Positions 1 through 12,999 of a DNA stretch of 64,000 nt are shown piece after piece. The notes below the pieces were generated by a model that was not told the origin of the DNA, ran no database searches, and saw only the letters and a list, made by a program, of their open reading frames with translations. How positions within the stretch are numbered: position 1 is the stretch's first letter; the number at the start of each line of letters is the position of its first letter. Made by a program: the position numbers and the translations under genes. The stretch lies in the NCBI GenBank assembly GCA_030562195.1, contig JAUJPP010000012.1:8246001-8310000 (forward strand), read 5' to 3'. The DNA comes from Nipponacmea schrenckii (Eukaryota > Mollusca > Gastropoda > Lottiidae).

Positions 1-74
1 GGTTAAACTTTACAGTCGGCTATTGTCCTGGTGTCTATTGATTATTCCATTGTTTGCTCAGTTAACAGATTTGT

Positions 75-230
75 TATACGCCCACTATTTGTTGTGGACA
101 CGATAGAGATTTGTCCCCCCGTTTCACTAAGGTGCATAAGTATTACACTTACAATTTACGTTAGTATTAATTTTATGTACATCCGTTTCACTAAAGCATG
201 CGTCAGTATGCATCATTCATGTACTTACGT
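75..230 (+). repeat. Fragment of the TACGCCCAC repeat family
   Basis: TACGCCCAC at 77-85 is followed by a stretch resembling the start of the better preserved copy at 30.65 kb (compare TTGTTGTGGACACGATAGAG with TTGTTGAAGACACAATAGAA). Only the 5' part is recognisable and the far end is not visible. I assign it by similarity within this window; the family is not named. Confidence 0.4.
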
Positions 231-259
231 AAAGAATTTTACTTTAACAAATTGGCTGC

Positions 260-1850
260 CAATGTGAATATATATTTGTGTTTACTTATATGGACATCAT
301 AAAATTGATTTGCGTTTACTATGTACAAGGAGCACGCTTGCCTGATTTCACCCACTAGCTCTGCTTGGGAATTAAAGGAATCGTTGAGTATCGATTTTAG
401 ACTACTTATGGGCAACCTATCTAGCGGATGAAAAGAATCCCGAACTGACAACTGACTTGACTCGTCTATTTTGCCAGTCTTAACCTCGTACTCTCGAGGT
501 AGGTCGGTGATGATTCTCTACAAGGTGCATGATTTAGACCATTATCTTGAGGTCAACTCCTCCCTGCTGATTTGGAGAGAGACCTCACCAACATGTTGGA
601 GAAGAGACTCTGTTTTTATACCGATGCCTACTCTGATGGCTAGTCGGAGTGCGTTGTGTTGTATAGCAGGAGAATGGCCTAGCTGTCATGCCTGTGAAGG
701 TCACAAAGTTGGCACCCCTTCATTGCCAGATAATTTCCTTGTTATAAAGTTCATCTATTTGTGATGTGTTTAATGTGAGGTTTCCATGAAAGTTTTCTAT
801 CGAAGGTAACGCCCAGTAACTTGGTTTCACTGGCGAATCGAATGCCTTCACCGTCCGAAACTTTGCTTAATCAGATTTTATTTTCATAGCACTAGTATGA
901 ATTAAAATCTTCTTATATCTATAAACTATGCTTTCTATAATTGCATGGTTTTACCACAGAAATCCCAAACTTCACATTGTATGGAAAAAAACCTGCAAGG
1001 CTCAGCAATAAATGTGTAATAAATTGGCTGCTTGATTAATTTAGACGAACCTACACGTAAATAGGACGAATTAACCGAAGTCAATCTGGTCATCTAGCGC
1101 GCATTGTAGAGTAATACAGATTTCAAGAACTAAACCTTCTGTTCTTCCCATATGTACATAAGGAACTCATCGTTTATATATATATATATATATAACCTCA
1201 TGCCTGAAACTACCAACCGCTTTGATTAGTACAATCAAGATCATGAAGACAGTGATTTTGTTAAGAATTTTGTTTGGTACCTAACATAGCGAGTAAACGG
1301 GTGATTGGTTATTTAGTTTATTGACAGTTATTCATCAATAATGTATTCTTGTACTCTAATGCAATCCTACTCGTAAAAAGTAAATCCTGTGATATTTTGC
1401 ACCATAGGAGGTTTATCAATATAATCAGGCATAAAATTACATTGCGGTTGGCTAAACCTGAAAGCTTGCAAATTTTTTAAAAGAATGAATTTGAAGTCTT
1501 CGTTACTGTGAAAAGTGGAAAATAAGAGCTTTCTACTTAGAAGAGTTCAACAGAAAGTTTTTTTTTTGACATGACTGGGCTAAGTCTCAGACTACAAACC
1601 AAACATGACAAATGTGATAAATTGGTAACATTACATAGATAATGCTGTTCTAGATTCAGCCTCATGGTTATAATTTTGACACGAATTCTGGCTGAAAAAA
1701 AGCGACTCCAGTTGTTTTAAGAGGTAAGGACTTTTTTGTATATGATAGACCTAACATCATAAGAATATGTAATATTCCATTAACATTCGTATGTGCAGTT
1801 ATTACTGATAGGTTAAAGAGCGATACACAATAATTTTACATCCACAGTAG
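260..1850. other. Non-coding interval
   Basis: I see no supported gene here. The ORFs are short, lack splice context and show no family motif. A perfect (TA)n run lies at about 1175-1194. The interval runs up to the 3' end of gene A. Confidence 0.5.
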
Positions 1851-1873
1851 ATTTATTAGAAAAATTGTATTTC

Positions 1874-3825
1874 CTAATTGCCTCCTGTTAAAGCATTAGT
1901 AAGATGATTGAGAGCAACACTTCCGGCATCTTTGGCGGTTTCAACAGCCTTTTGGATTGTAGGTTGGGCGTTCTTGAAGGTTTGACCTGGAAAAGAAATC
2001 AGTCAATGTAAGATTCCTATTTATCCACAATCTACTACCTAATTTAAATGAGATGAAATTGTCGAATTAAATTGTTTTTTTTAAGGCAAATCTTACCTAA
2101 GATATCTGTAACAGCATCAGTAAGTGCGCTGATGGCGTCCTTTCCATGTCCCAAAAGTGTGGTTCCAACATTTTTCAAAGTATCGATGTGGGTGCTGAGT
2201 TTACCTTTCAAAGCATCAATGCTTGGTTTAATGGCACCAAGAAGGGTAGATCCAACATTCTTGAGTGCATTTCCAATATTAGCAATGTGCTGCAAGATAA
2301 CACCAATAGCTTGTTAAATAACTTGATCCATAACCATGTGTTAGGTATTGATTAGACCATGGTCTCAAAAAGCACATGTCTAGGACAGTAAAGTAAAGCT
2401 GATCTTCGACTGTCTCTTACAATCTGTATCATGTATCTCCGTATGCTAAGAGGAAATAGTTTACAATTTCTTACTTGGGTAACAGTGCTGATGAATGGGG
2501 TAAATTGACCAGCGATTTGAGATCCAATACTCTTCAATTGATCGACAACAGCACTTCTCTTGTGGTGAGATAAAGCTCCTATGAGGTGTTGAGCAGCATC
2601 AGTTAACAATTCAGCTGGTTTTTCAGCCAATTCTTTCATGATTGTTCCTTGGATGATTCCATGGCTTGCTGCAAACAAACATTATTATATTACAACAAAC
2701 AATTGCATGTTATTTTCCAAAATAGAAACAATATCTCTCCTAGTCATCCCATGTGATGTTATTAATATTATGTTTACATAATACATATTAATTACATTTT
2801 CCCTAAACTGTATATTTTTTTCTTCATGATTTAAAATACTTACAGACAATTCCTTCAATATCACTGATGAGTGAAGCAAGGCTAAGGTGGGTAAGGTCTT
2901 CAAGGTGGAATTTTTTGGCTACTTCTCCTAATCTGGTCAAGGCATTTTGGAAGAGACCCTTAACGCTGTCAAGAACGTTATGGATGGCATCTTGTCCTTT
3001 GGAGACAAATTGTTGTAGTTTTTGCATGATACTGCAAAAAGTAAATTCATTATACATTAAACTAAAATCAAGTCACAGACTTCATATTATCCCACACGTT
3101 TAGTTTTTTTTTTTTTTTTTTTTTTTAAAGGATATGTACAAAGGTTTTGTAGCTAATATGTCATTTAAGAATTCTAATTTGGCTTAATATTTATGATATA
3201 AGTGCTTAACTGTATAATCCTGACGATAACGACCACAAAATCCCAGTTGTAGTGGAACCGCAAGAAAGACGGTGTCCGACTGAAAATCGGAATGGGTCAA
3301 ATAGATACTATCACTATACTATACTCATGGAATGGTTATTGGGATAATATGGGAACAAGAGTGAACTTACTCTGTATCTCTAGTAGCTGGAGCACTAGTC
3401 GTACCAGAACTTCCACCTCCCAAGGATCCAAGTAGAGCTGAAAGTTAATTACAATTGATTATTAAAGATACAATAACAACTCGTACATAAAATTCCCCGG
3501 AATAGTCTACCAAACATAGATCCAAGGTTGAAGAACTTAATTAAACTTTCCCACTCCTCGTATTTGAAATCTATTTCCAAAAAACAGTATATATTATATT
3601 CGAACACATACCTTGAGCTCCCTTGGACAATAATTGCGACCCAGTAGTTTTTAAACCTTCAACCAAGTGACCAGCAGCTTCAGAAATAATAGGTGTTACT
3701 TGTTTTAGGACATTGCTGAAAGTTCCAGAGATGCTTTGGAACGTGCTCTTCAGTTCGTCTAAGAAGCCAGCATTGGCGGCTCCAGAGAGAAGAAGAACGA
3801 GTGACAGTGCGACGAAGGCCTTCAT
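1874..3825 (-). CDS. Orphan secreted helical protein, copy A (6 coding exons, 322 aa)
   Basis: Coding exons in transcript order are 3612-3825, 3371-3437, 2844-3031, 2475-2668, 2097-2289 and 1874-1986. All are bounded by GT-AG, and the sum is 969 nt (322 residues plus stop TAG). A signal peptide starts MKAFVALSLVLLLSGAANAG. The rest is Ala/Ser/Leu/Lys-rich, has no cysteine pattern, and is probably amphipathic helix. Exon 4 carries ALSHHKRS, shared with copies B and C. Exon 5 has an internal repeat: LKNVG(S/T)TLLG occurs twice. Exon 2 is enlarged to 67 nt and encodes a Gly/Ser/Thr linker (GSLGGGSSGTTSAPATRD) that lacks the Lys-Arg-Asp of copies B and C. An AG acceptor just upstream of the ATG (exon starts at 3833) implies a 5' UTR intron. 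A possible AATAAA lies at 1852-1857. Secretion is inferred from the signal peptide; the function is unknown to me. Confidence 0.85.
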
Positions 3826-3839
3826 TGCTATTTCTGAAA

Positions 3840-6460
3840 AGGAGAAAGTAAATTGAACAGGTACGGTAACTGTACCAGGCGTGCATGTTTCTTATCATCA
3901 AGTGTCTATTGAAAGCTCTGATACGAATCAAACTATTTAAATTATTAATCCGACCGTGAAAAAAATTGAGAAGAATCCAAACTTAACAATTCTGAAATTT
4001 AATTACCTTGTTTACGATTGCAGCTTCTTAGAAACAATGAGGATCACTGTTAGGCTTTCCTTTTTTATTGCAGTTAATCGCATTTCGTGTGTTCAACATG
4101 TGACGATTTCTTACATAATTTTTTCTTAGGTCTGTGTATTTCCTGATAACGTGACTGAAATAGCAAGAGAATTAAAGATGAATACCCTGCATCAGTTCCA
4201 ACAGATCGATCTCAAATGGTAAAAGTTTCAGAGAATGGAATTAGTTTTTTTTGTAAATTTGTGAATGTGATTAGGATATATTGATACATGAATTTGCATC
4301 ATTTCTGATCATAGATTCAATCAATCAATGTAAGAAGAAAAAGCCCTTTCACAATTGGTTAAAAAATGCCCGCTGAAGTACTGGCGAACGGTTTCCGAAT
4401 TTGACTAATTAAGCTTATACCCATTTTAAGGGTAAATTTTACATGGTAAATGAATGAAATTTCCTGTATAAACTTCCAATGTTTCGACAATATGTTGTGT
4501 GGATTGTAAGGGTTTTTAAGGTTTTGGTGGTTTAGATCAGTAGTATTTGGATTGTTATTATTTATTATATGATTATTAATACATGTTATAACATTTTATA
4601 AGTGCGTGATCACAGTAACCAGCCCAAGGGTTTTATTGAAGTTCATTGAATATGTTGCTTATTGCGAAAGATTCAGGTAAAGGGGAACGACATCATTGAC
4701 AAGTGACTGATCGGGAGAAAAAAATCGTCATTTTTGATAGAATGACAGCTGTTTATGATAAAACAGTACACTGCATGTTATCTTATCAGACGGCATATTT
4801 TGGTGCAATATCTTGTGAAGTCTGTAACATTATTCTTGTAGGAGACTTTCAGCCAGGTAAGATGGTAGACTGAATTGCATTACAAAAGCGGTCGATGCCT
4901 TATAAATGTTTCCAACATCTCCAAATTTGAGACTTATCAGAAGTTAGATTATTTAGGTTACAATTTTTGGTTTTCAAACTGTTTAACTTGATGAGACAGT
5001 TTGAACTACATGCATGCATTATGAAGGTCATTAATATGAGAAACTACCTATTTTAATCAATAAAGGCACCATTTTCGATATGTTGGTAATTGCCATTGCC
5101 TGGTTAGCTATGTTATAACCACGTTATAGGTACTACCTTATTCATTATTCTTGCCTAGAAGACAAGTTTCATAGAAATTCTTAATGGTGGTTTAGGGCTG
5201 TGTAATGTACTGTTTTTCTCCACGCATATAATTAGGGCTTTTTAGAGTATTAAATTATATTATGTTTCAGCTATTATTTTCACACTTGAGTGATGGGGAT
5301 AAAGATTTTCAAAATGGAGGCCAAAACTCACAAACATATAAAATAAGAATATAATCATAAGAGATTTATCCATGCGAAAAATATAATTCAGTCTTAATAT
5401 GCTAAATGTATAACATGGATAACTTTCAATTCTATGCAACTGATTTCGCCATTACAAACTTCAATTAATTCTTATGAAAAGATTGAAGAAGCGTAACTGC
5501 TACGAATGAATGAAATTATATGTGCGACATCGATGTCATCACAACAAATAATTTATACATATTTTATAAACCACAAAAAAGCCTTGCGAAGGAGACATAC
5601 GCCTTCAGCAGCAAAAATGAGCAAAATCCATCACCCCCTCCCTTCCCTACAGGGTGAAACATAAATACGGACGTAAAAAAAAGGTATAAAAGGAAGACCC
5701 CACCAGGTAAAAAACGAAGACCCTATGAAAAAATCCGACTAGGCATAGGAATATTCCATTGAAATTTTACTCGAATGTTAAGCATGTCAATACGCCAATT
5801 TCCCAAGAAAATGAGCAAAAAGCAGGATTCAGACACAAGTTCGCCAAAGTGAAATCCTATCCAGGTATCCAGACACAACATTAAGCGTATTAGTCGAAAG
5901 TGACACAAGTGAGAGTTGTAAATCATCGGTCCTTCCCAGAAATATGCAAACCTTATTTTATAACCGACATCGATTGGTTAAGGCAGTTGTAATTGAACGG
6001 GTAGGTATAATAAAATGAAAATCATATTAATCATTTACGAGGGTAAACCAGCATAACAACATTGAATTGAATTGCGATGCTAATTATTTTTGTCTTGTTA
6101 ACCCCGATTACACGCTAAAGAGTGAATTATATACGGCGAGAAAAAATATGGCATACTCAGCCCTAATAGTATATGTCCCAATATATTTGTCCACCAGAAA
6201 GGATCCCCGTTGTTTTCCTCGTAAAATTCGTTATTTCTTTCTTCTTCTTCTCCTTCCTTGAGGCTCTATGTATAGCTTCCATTAAACTATTGCACAAATT
6301 TATTTCAAAACAAGAAAGGTTATTAATATGTGTAATTTTCCACGTAAATTGTATTTTCTTTCAGATTTTGTGAGATAATGAGAGATTGGATAGGGGGAAG
6401 GTTATTTCTAAAATATTGTTTTTTGTGCATTGCCAATCCTGCGGATGTTGATAAAATGTA
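3840..6460. other. Upstream region of copy A; no gene seen
   Basis: It must contain the 5' UTR exon and promoter of copy A, but I could not place the donor or TATA box as I could for copies B and C. The ORFs here are short and low in complexity, with no family motif. Confidence 0.45.
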
Positions 6461-6464
6461 GAGG

Positions 6465-6828
6465 GAGCCGCGGTGGCTCAGTGGATAGACGCTTGCTCGC
6501 TAACCTGAAGGTCCAGGGTTCAATCCCGGCAAAGGTCGGAATGAACTTTCGGATTTTTCAGCCGGTTTCCCCTTGTCAGTGATGCAGGTCGGAGTGACTG
6601 ACATGGAAAAAGCGTCTAGTCGTTCGGATGGGACAATAAACCGAGGCCCGTGTGCTACAGGCTTTGCATGTTAAAGATCCCTCGACAGTTGGAAATCGCA
6701 AAAAGAGTAGGCTAATGCCGCTGTCCTGGCAAAATTTCCCTCATTGCACACTGATGGCGTTGCCCGTCTTCATTAGCTCATAAGGTGCAGAAGAGTAGGA
6801 CGTAAAACGCCATTCATTTCATTTCATG
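6465..6828 (+). mobile_element. tRNA-derived SINE, near full length
   Basis: The head is tRNA-like. A box A-type TGGCTCAGTGGA lies at about 6474-6485 and a box B-type GGGTTCAATCCCG at about 6516-6528, the internal RNA polymerase III promoter layout. A body without coding potential follows (TGGAAAAAGCGTCTAGTC and ATCGCAAAAAGAGTAG are diagnostic strings). It ends in a short ATTC/TTTC-type tail at about 6808-6828. A second copy lacking the tRNA head lies at 27.28-27.53 kb, which confirms that this is a dispersed family. Confidence 0.85.
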
Positions 6829-6839
6829 TTAGAAATTAC

Positions 6840-8460
6840 TTTCATTTTGACATGGGCAAAATAATTATGGTCATGATAAACTGAATTTTTGTACAGAAAC
6901 TTCGGCTTTCGTGTGACATATTGGAAAGTTTTCAACGAGATTTGTGGAAAAAGTTATTGAAGGTTGAACTTCGTAATTAACATGTAAACAGAATGATGGC
7001 AAAAAACAACGTGTCCACAAATTTCAAAGTTGACCACGATTGCGTATGTAGCAATATTGGGACTTGTCTCATCCGGTTATCTGATGATGGCTCGTATTGT
7101 CACATTAATTGAAAATAAAGTTGAAATTAATCATACATACGTCGTATACTGTATTGGTCACCTCCCAGGCAATCATCAACATCTCTTATATTGCCATTTC
7201 ATTTCGTTTGGATTAATAATAATAATAATAAATTCTTCATTAAAATGAAGAATGAAGAAGTATATTAGTATTTCATCCGCAAAATCATAACTTTCCATAC
7301 GCACAAGTTCAGTCTGTATAATTTTTAATTCTTAATCATTATCTAGGTCAAATTATTTAAATTATCTCAAGAAAGGTTTGGTTTCTAATATTTTAAGAAA
7401 GTAGAATTTTTCACCATATGTTTATCAAATATATATATTATTGATAGCCTACTTTTATTCCCAGAAAGATTACTAAATATTTTTTTTTTTCGAAAAAGAA
7501 CGACATTGTTCTACTTTTGAGAGTCATGTAATCATTTCTCATATTTAGATTAGCAAACGATTTCCAAAAAGACTGATGTTTCAAAATATAGGGATGAATT
7601 TGAATGCTGTTGATTGACTGGTGCTGTAGCAATAACACTTATGCTTTATCCGCATGGCGCCTTATTCTCCCATCGTATGCAAAGCAGCAAGAAATTTTTT
7701 GTTTTTCTACAATGAAGAAACCTAAACCGAAAATCCCTGAAATGTAGCCACGGACTACATTCATTATAAACAAAGGCATATAATATTGGTTTCTATCGTT
7801 TTTCACTGCCTGTCGACACCCTCTATTCACAGTACTACAATCAAATATCCACAAGAAAGATGTATTTAAGCCAAAATCCTATTCATGCACATCTGATGGT
7901 TGCTCGTTACTGGATCTATAAGCCCAGGTTAGGAAACCAGGCGGATAAAAGTTTTGTCAGTGGCCACACTGGCCTCCGGAAACTGGGGATAAACTAGAGG
8001 GCTGTTTGATTAAAAGAGGGTGCATTCGGACATTTTTAGGTATCATATTTTTGAAAGGAAATCTGTTCATTATTATTCTTTTTAAGTTATTTCAACAGCA
8101 TCGTAATTAATGGGGATAGGTTCATAATCTGATCATGTTTATCTACTCTTTCGTTTGCCACCTGAGACTAACCATCATCTAAGAGTTTCTTGAACTTGTA
8201 AGAAAGTGATGCAATCCACATGGACATGAACATGAGACCCTTTTAAACCCCTTTCATAAAACTGAATAATTCAGAAGCTCTAGTTCAACACTGCTATATT
8301 TAATAATGTAATTTTTACAGTTAGAAATTAATGAAAACATGCTTTGTTTTTTTTTAGAAATATAATTCGTCCAATGACCACGATTGTTCCAAATTTGATG
8401 ATAAAATTGACCATAATCGTGTCATTTTGCTGAGAAAATCTATAAATAACACGATGATAA
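6840..8460. other. Non-coding interval
   Basis: No supported gene. The short ORFs have no splice context and no recognisable domain. The interval leads into the promoter of copy B. Confidence 0.45.
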
Positions 8461-8471
8461 GGTTAGCGGTG

Positions 8472-8688
8472 TATAAAAGGCTGATTCTTACCTGTATTGG
8501 GCATTGCCTAGAAACACAGACAATCAGTAAGTATGGTACCATAAAAAAATTGTTTTTCAGCCCAGAACCAGACAAATGCTTTAACAGCAGAGAATTCGAA
8601 ATGATCTTCCCTGGATTGACGTAGTCTTTTGTAGTTAACAAAGAAATCCTTTTTTTTATTAAATAACATTGAACTTTTTCCGTTTCAG
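8472..8688 (+). promoter_or_regulatory. TATA box, 5' UTR exon and leader intron of copy B
   Basis: TATAAAA lies at 8472-8478. About 55 bp after its start there is a consensus donor GTAAGT at 8527-8532, closing a short leader exon (about 8500-8526). The leader intron ends with TTTCCGTTTCAG at 8688, twelve bases before the ATG. Copy C has the same TATA-to-donor spacing and a similar leader (ATTGCCTA...ACAGTCAATCA against ATTGCCTA...ACAGACAATCA), which supports this as the real promoter. Confidence 0.7.
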
Positions 8689-8700
8689 TACATTAGAAAA

Positions 8701-10522
8701 ATGAAAGCCTTAGTTGCTCTTACCCTTGTCTTGGTCCTCACCGGCGCCAATGCTGGTTTCTTTGATAAAATTCAAGAAACATTTGGACAAATCAAAAGCA
8801 CATTCTCAAATGTCTTCAAATCCATCAGCCCAGTTCTTGGTCAAGCTGCTACCAACGTTTTAACCGAATTGAAGAAAGATGGTGCCTCGATTTTGTCGTC
8901 AGGATTACAAGGTGAGTCTAAACCACATCTTCATTCATATAATTTTCGTTCATACACTCGCAATAATGATTTTTATATGCTAAAATGCTTATTAATTTCA
9001 GGAGTTAATTTCTATTATTTATCTTTTTTATTATTTTTTTTTTGCAGCATTAACGCAAACAGTTGGCAAAAGAGATCTTGCGTAAGTACATTGTTTTCCA
9101 AGTTTCAAGTACAACAATATAATAGTTTCAATAAGAGGTGAGGAAGAGAGCCAAAGATCAGTACTTTGGATTCGCGGGTTTTATTTACTAATATAAATCA
9201 TATGGTCAATATTTTCACCCAGAATAGATGGAACAATCAAAGTTCAAAATATCTCACAGTATTTTACGACAAGCTCCATATTATATTTCATTCGAAATTA
9301 GCCAATTTCGTTTTTTTCAGTATTCTCGATAAAGTTGGACAATTCATCCAAAAGGGCGAAAGCGCCATCGGTGATTTGAGTACCCTCATTGGAAACATCT
9401 TCAACAAAGCTTTAACTGAACTGACCCAAGTTGCTCACCATTTGGGAGAAGTTGAAATCTTCGATCTACCTTTATCTGACATCCTCCACAAAATTGACAA
9501 CATTGTTGGTTAGTAACACCTTTTAGATTTCACTGTGGTGTATGTCTAAAGCAAAGCTTCACTCAGTATTTCGTTTCAGAGGTAATATATATGCTTGAGA
9601 ACATCTCCTCGATCATGTTCATCTCTTTCTCGCGATTATTTTAGATCAATGTCATTCTACGTTAATCGTATTATTACCTTGTTTGGTCTTTTACAGCTAA
9701 CCACAATGTCCTCCAAGGAGGTATCATGAAACAATTGATTGAACACCCAGCTGATATCTTAACCGAAGCCGTTCAACACATCATGGGAGCTTTATCCCAC
9801 CACAAGAGAAGTGGACTCCTTGATTCATTGAAGAGCATTGGATCTCAAATCGCTAGTCAATTTACCCCATTCATCAGCACTGTTACCCAAGTAAGTTACG
9901 TTTACCAAATAGCCTCTTAGGAAATATTAATGTGAATGAATTAGGCATTTAAGGGTGGAGACCATGTTATTTCCTGATAAGTCTTTGCTGTAATGTATCC
10001 AATCTCTATTTTATGTGGTTATCAATTTAATTATCATTTTATTCTACTATTTATTCTTTTAACGCTTTTTTTTCAGCATATCACCAACATTGGATCAACC
10101 CTCAAGAATGTTGGATCTACCCTTCTTGGTGCCATTAAACCAAGCATTGATGCTTTGAAAGGTAAACTCAGCACCCACATCGATACCTTGAAAAATGTTG
10201 GAACTACTCTTTTGGGACATGGACAGAACGCAATCAGCGCTCTTACTGATGCTGTTACAGATATCTTAGGTAAGATTTGTTTTGCTTCGAATCTATGAAA
10301 AAGGAATACGATGTAAAATTTTGATTCAATCAATGCAATGTAAAGATATAAATACAGCTAGCCAGTTATCAGAGACCAAAACCTATAACTAGTTCTTCAA
10401 CTGTTTCAGGTCAAACCTTCAAGAACGCTCAACCCACCATCCAAAAAGCTGTTGAAACCGCCAAGGATGCCGGTAGTGTTGCTATTAACCACCTTACCAG
10501 CACTTTAACTGGAGGAAAATAA
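8701..10522 (+). CDS. Orphan secreted helical protein, copy B (6 coding exons, 310 aa)
   Basis: Coding exons are 8701-8911, 9048-9081, 9321-9508, 9697-9890, 10077-10269 and 10410-10522, all GT-AG. The sum is 933 nt (310 residues plus TAA). The signal peptide begins MKALVALTLVLVLTGANAGF. Residues about 20-70 form a helical N-segment (exon 1). Exon 2 is tiny (34 nt) and encodes LTQTVGKRDL, with a dibasic Lys-Arg before Asp that could be a proprotein cleavage site. Exon 3 gives VGQFIQKGESAIG..., exon 4 has ALSHHKRS, exon 5 the LKNVGSTLLG/LKNVGTTLLG repeat and exon 6 the tail ending LTGGK. AATAAA lies at 10559-10564. Exons 4, 5 and 6 have exactly the same lengths as in A and C (194, 193 and 113 nt). 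I do not recognise the family; an extracellular, possibly lipid- or matrix-interacting role is only a guess from the helices. Confidence 0.88.
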
Positions 10523-10564
10523 TTGTTTTATTTCTGAAACAACGATCTTAAAAATACAAATAAA

Positions 10565-11296
10565 TGTATAAAAACGTTTTCTGTTTCCATTCATCTTTAA
10601 ACTAGCCTTTGAGAGTTTACAACTAAATATAAATTTTCCGAATGAACGCAAGTACATAGCTCTGACTATAATAAGTAATAAATTTATTTTCATATCGCTT
10701 TGACTACAAGATAGTATGACGATCCAGAGATTATCAGTCCGATTTTTGTTTGGTAATGTACATACCCTTTGTATTTGACATAAACCGAACTTAATACTAA
10801 TAATCAAACAAATGTATCTTATACACTTTACTTTACATCTTATACATACGTTGTCAGCTGTAGTCAGTGTTACCCCAAAATGAGTTTAATGTTTAATGCA
10901 CTACATTCGCGCGTCTAATTCATGTTTTGAGCACACAGAACAGCTGTCCCTTGGGTTCATTTGGGAGATCTTCTATAAATTATGTCTCGGAATTACCATT
11001 TACATATTAGAGAGATATGCCAGTTTTTCTGTGTTGTTATGATATATATTACTAAATTTTCACAGTTCAGACAAATGTGGGTAATACCCAGTAGATGTTA
11101 AATCTGAAAGAGAGGAATATACTGTATTCTAATTATCAACTAATAGACAAGAATAAATATTAAAAAATGGGAACTTTACCACACCAATGTAAATATTTAT
11201 ACAGTCTTTCATTTTAAAAGGTAAATCTCGTATAAGAGCAGAGTTATTAATGATATTAATGATAATGACACACACGCATTCTGCCAAAAAACTTAC
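10565..11296. other. Interval between copy B and the 11-13 kb gene
   Basis: It holds the 3' flank of copy B. It may also hold the unrecognised last exon(s) of the minus-strand gene whose exon ends in a GTAAGT donor at 11291-11296. I could not find a convincing acceptor plus coding tail here. Confidence 0.4.
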
Positions 11297-12998
11297 CAGA
11301 CATGTTCAACATGGTGGCACCAATTTCTTTACTTCTAGGTATACATTGCTTTTTGTTGGATCTTTTAAATATATTCTTATATTTCTTCCTCATTATTTCC
11401 TCATCTATTGCTTCAACGAATGTTTCTACTTTTGTAGAATTTGCCTGAAACAAAAGTCATTATAAAAATGCACTAAATCATAAGCCATAAAATAATATTC
11501 TCAAAATAAATGATTTGTGCATGTTATGAGCCATAAAATACAATACAGTATATCCTGCTCACACGACCACCTTTATTAAGAGCCCACCCAAATAAGCTCT
11601 TGGAATCACTGTCAGACTTTCTTTCTTGTTCCATGAATGATTTAACTGTTGTGACAAAAGGATGGAACCAAGACAACCCGTACCTATACTTTAAAAGAGA
11701 AAGTAGTTACCTTGCCTTTCCTTGTCTTTTTTTCCTTGTTTTCTGAGCTCGACTTTTGTCTCCATGCTTTATCTCTAGTGACACAGAACAATGTAGCAGG
11801 ACGAGGTTTAGTCTGAGATGTAAATGATGATTCGGGTAGAAGCGACAGTTGAAATATCGACATTATTATTTCTATTATCAATGCAATTACGTCTTCCAAG
11901 GTTTCTAAGCAGAGACATGTCTTGATGTTTATCTGTCAACGATCTGTTATCATCTCTTTCGAAGATCGCACTAGTTTCAAATTTAGAGATCGGTTCTATG
12001 GGTTGTTCTTTTTCATCTTTTAAACAATTTACAACCACCTAAACCAATAAAACCAGTACAAGTTATTGAGAAACTTTTTGAATTGTTTTTTTTAGGCTTA
12101 AAATTGCCCAGAAACGGCAAACTACTACATGACTTCTTTAGGCTCCTTTGAAAATTTAATACATATTTGCTGTTTCGCAAATGTAAAAAAGTTAATTAAC
12201 TGTAAATTTGGACCTGTTGCACAGTTTAAATATTAGACTATTTATTACCCCACTTGAATCTGTTTTAAGTGGACTGTCAGGCTCAGCAGTAGTTTCTTTG
12301 ACGAGGTTATTACATTCTTTCTCTGGTTTGGCTTTTATCAGTGTAATTTCTTTTCTTCCAACATTAACCTCAGATGGTGCCAAGATCTCCAGACACGATT
12401 CATCATTACCATCCTCTTTTAATCCAGACCATTCATCATTTTTCCACAGATCTAATGCTGCTTTGACATGGATAACTTTGATATTTGTTGGCTGTGGTGA
12501 CACAATGGTACCGGTACGTAATTCTTGGGATCGATTACTTAGTTCTAGTGATCCCATGCGTAGTTCTAGTGATCCCATGCGTAGTTCTGGTCCTGTGAAA
12601 CCATGCTCTGGTGATTCCAAAGGTGGTACTAGAGATTCAGTTCCTTGTCCTGGTGATTCAGCACATGCGTCTGGTGAACTAATAATACGCGGTGATTCTG
12701 GATGTTGTTCTAGTGATATGTGTGATATATCTATGCTACATGAAGACAATGGAAAGCCTGTCGGCTTATCTATCTTGAGATTTTCTACAGCAAATGTTTG
12801 AGCTAGTTGTTGTATTGATGGTCGAAATATATAATCCTCTCTAACTGATAATTTTGGTGAATAAACAAAGTGACTTTTCTCGATATTTCCCGGTAAAAAC
12901 GTTTCTGAATATCTGCTTCTTGGTGATCGCTGTTTTCTGTATCGGTCAATCATTTCCCCCCTTGTTTTACAACAAAGACATCGAGAAAAAAAACTCAT
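11297..12998 (-). CDS. Probable multi-exon gene, unknown product, 3' end not found
   Basis: The longest piece opens at 12998 (MSFFSRCLCCKTRGEM...) and runs 268 codons without introns. It is Ser/Pro/Glu-rich with an imperfect repeat (ELRMGSLELRMGSLEL). A GTAATA donor at 12248 in phase 0 would end exon 1 at 12249. A TTTAG acceptor then opens an exon at 12038 in phase 0 (VVVNCLKDEKEQPIEP...). Further clean exons are 11711-11812 (phase 0-0, 34 codons, donor GTAACT, Lys/Glu-rich) and 11297-11444 (acceptor TTTTGTTTCAG, donor GTAAGT). The join between the 12038 exon and the 11812 exon is unresolved: the frame changes near 11890, so either a small intron was missed or there is a one-base indel. The domains are unrecognised; the basic and acidic low-complexity content suggests an intracellular protein. 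Splice quality makes a real gene more likely than chance. Confidence 0.55.
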
Positions 12999-12999
12999 T

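Noticed and set aside
6465..6530. A genuine tRNA gene
   Set aside because: Boxes A and B are present, but the sequence continues into a conserved SINE body and recurs headless at 27.28 kb, so it is the SINE promoter.
10073..10333. Minus-strand ORF opposite exon 5 of copy B, with a mirror opposite copy A
   Set aside because: Exon 5 is long, repetitive and stop-poor on both strands; the plus reading has matching exon boundaries in three copies and the reverse does not.
12208..12801. 197-codon plus-strand ORF
   Set aside because: It is the shadow of the better supported minus-strand exon 12249-12998, which has a donor and in-phase downstream exons.
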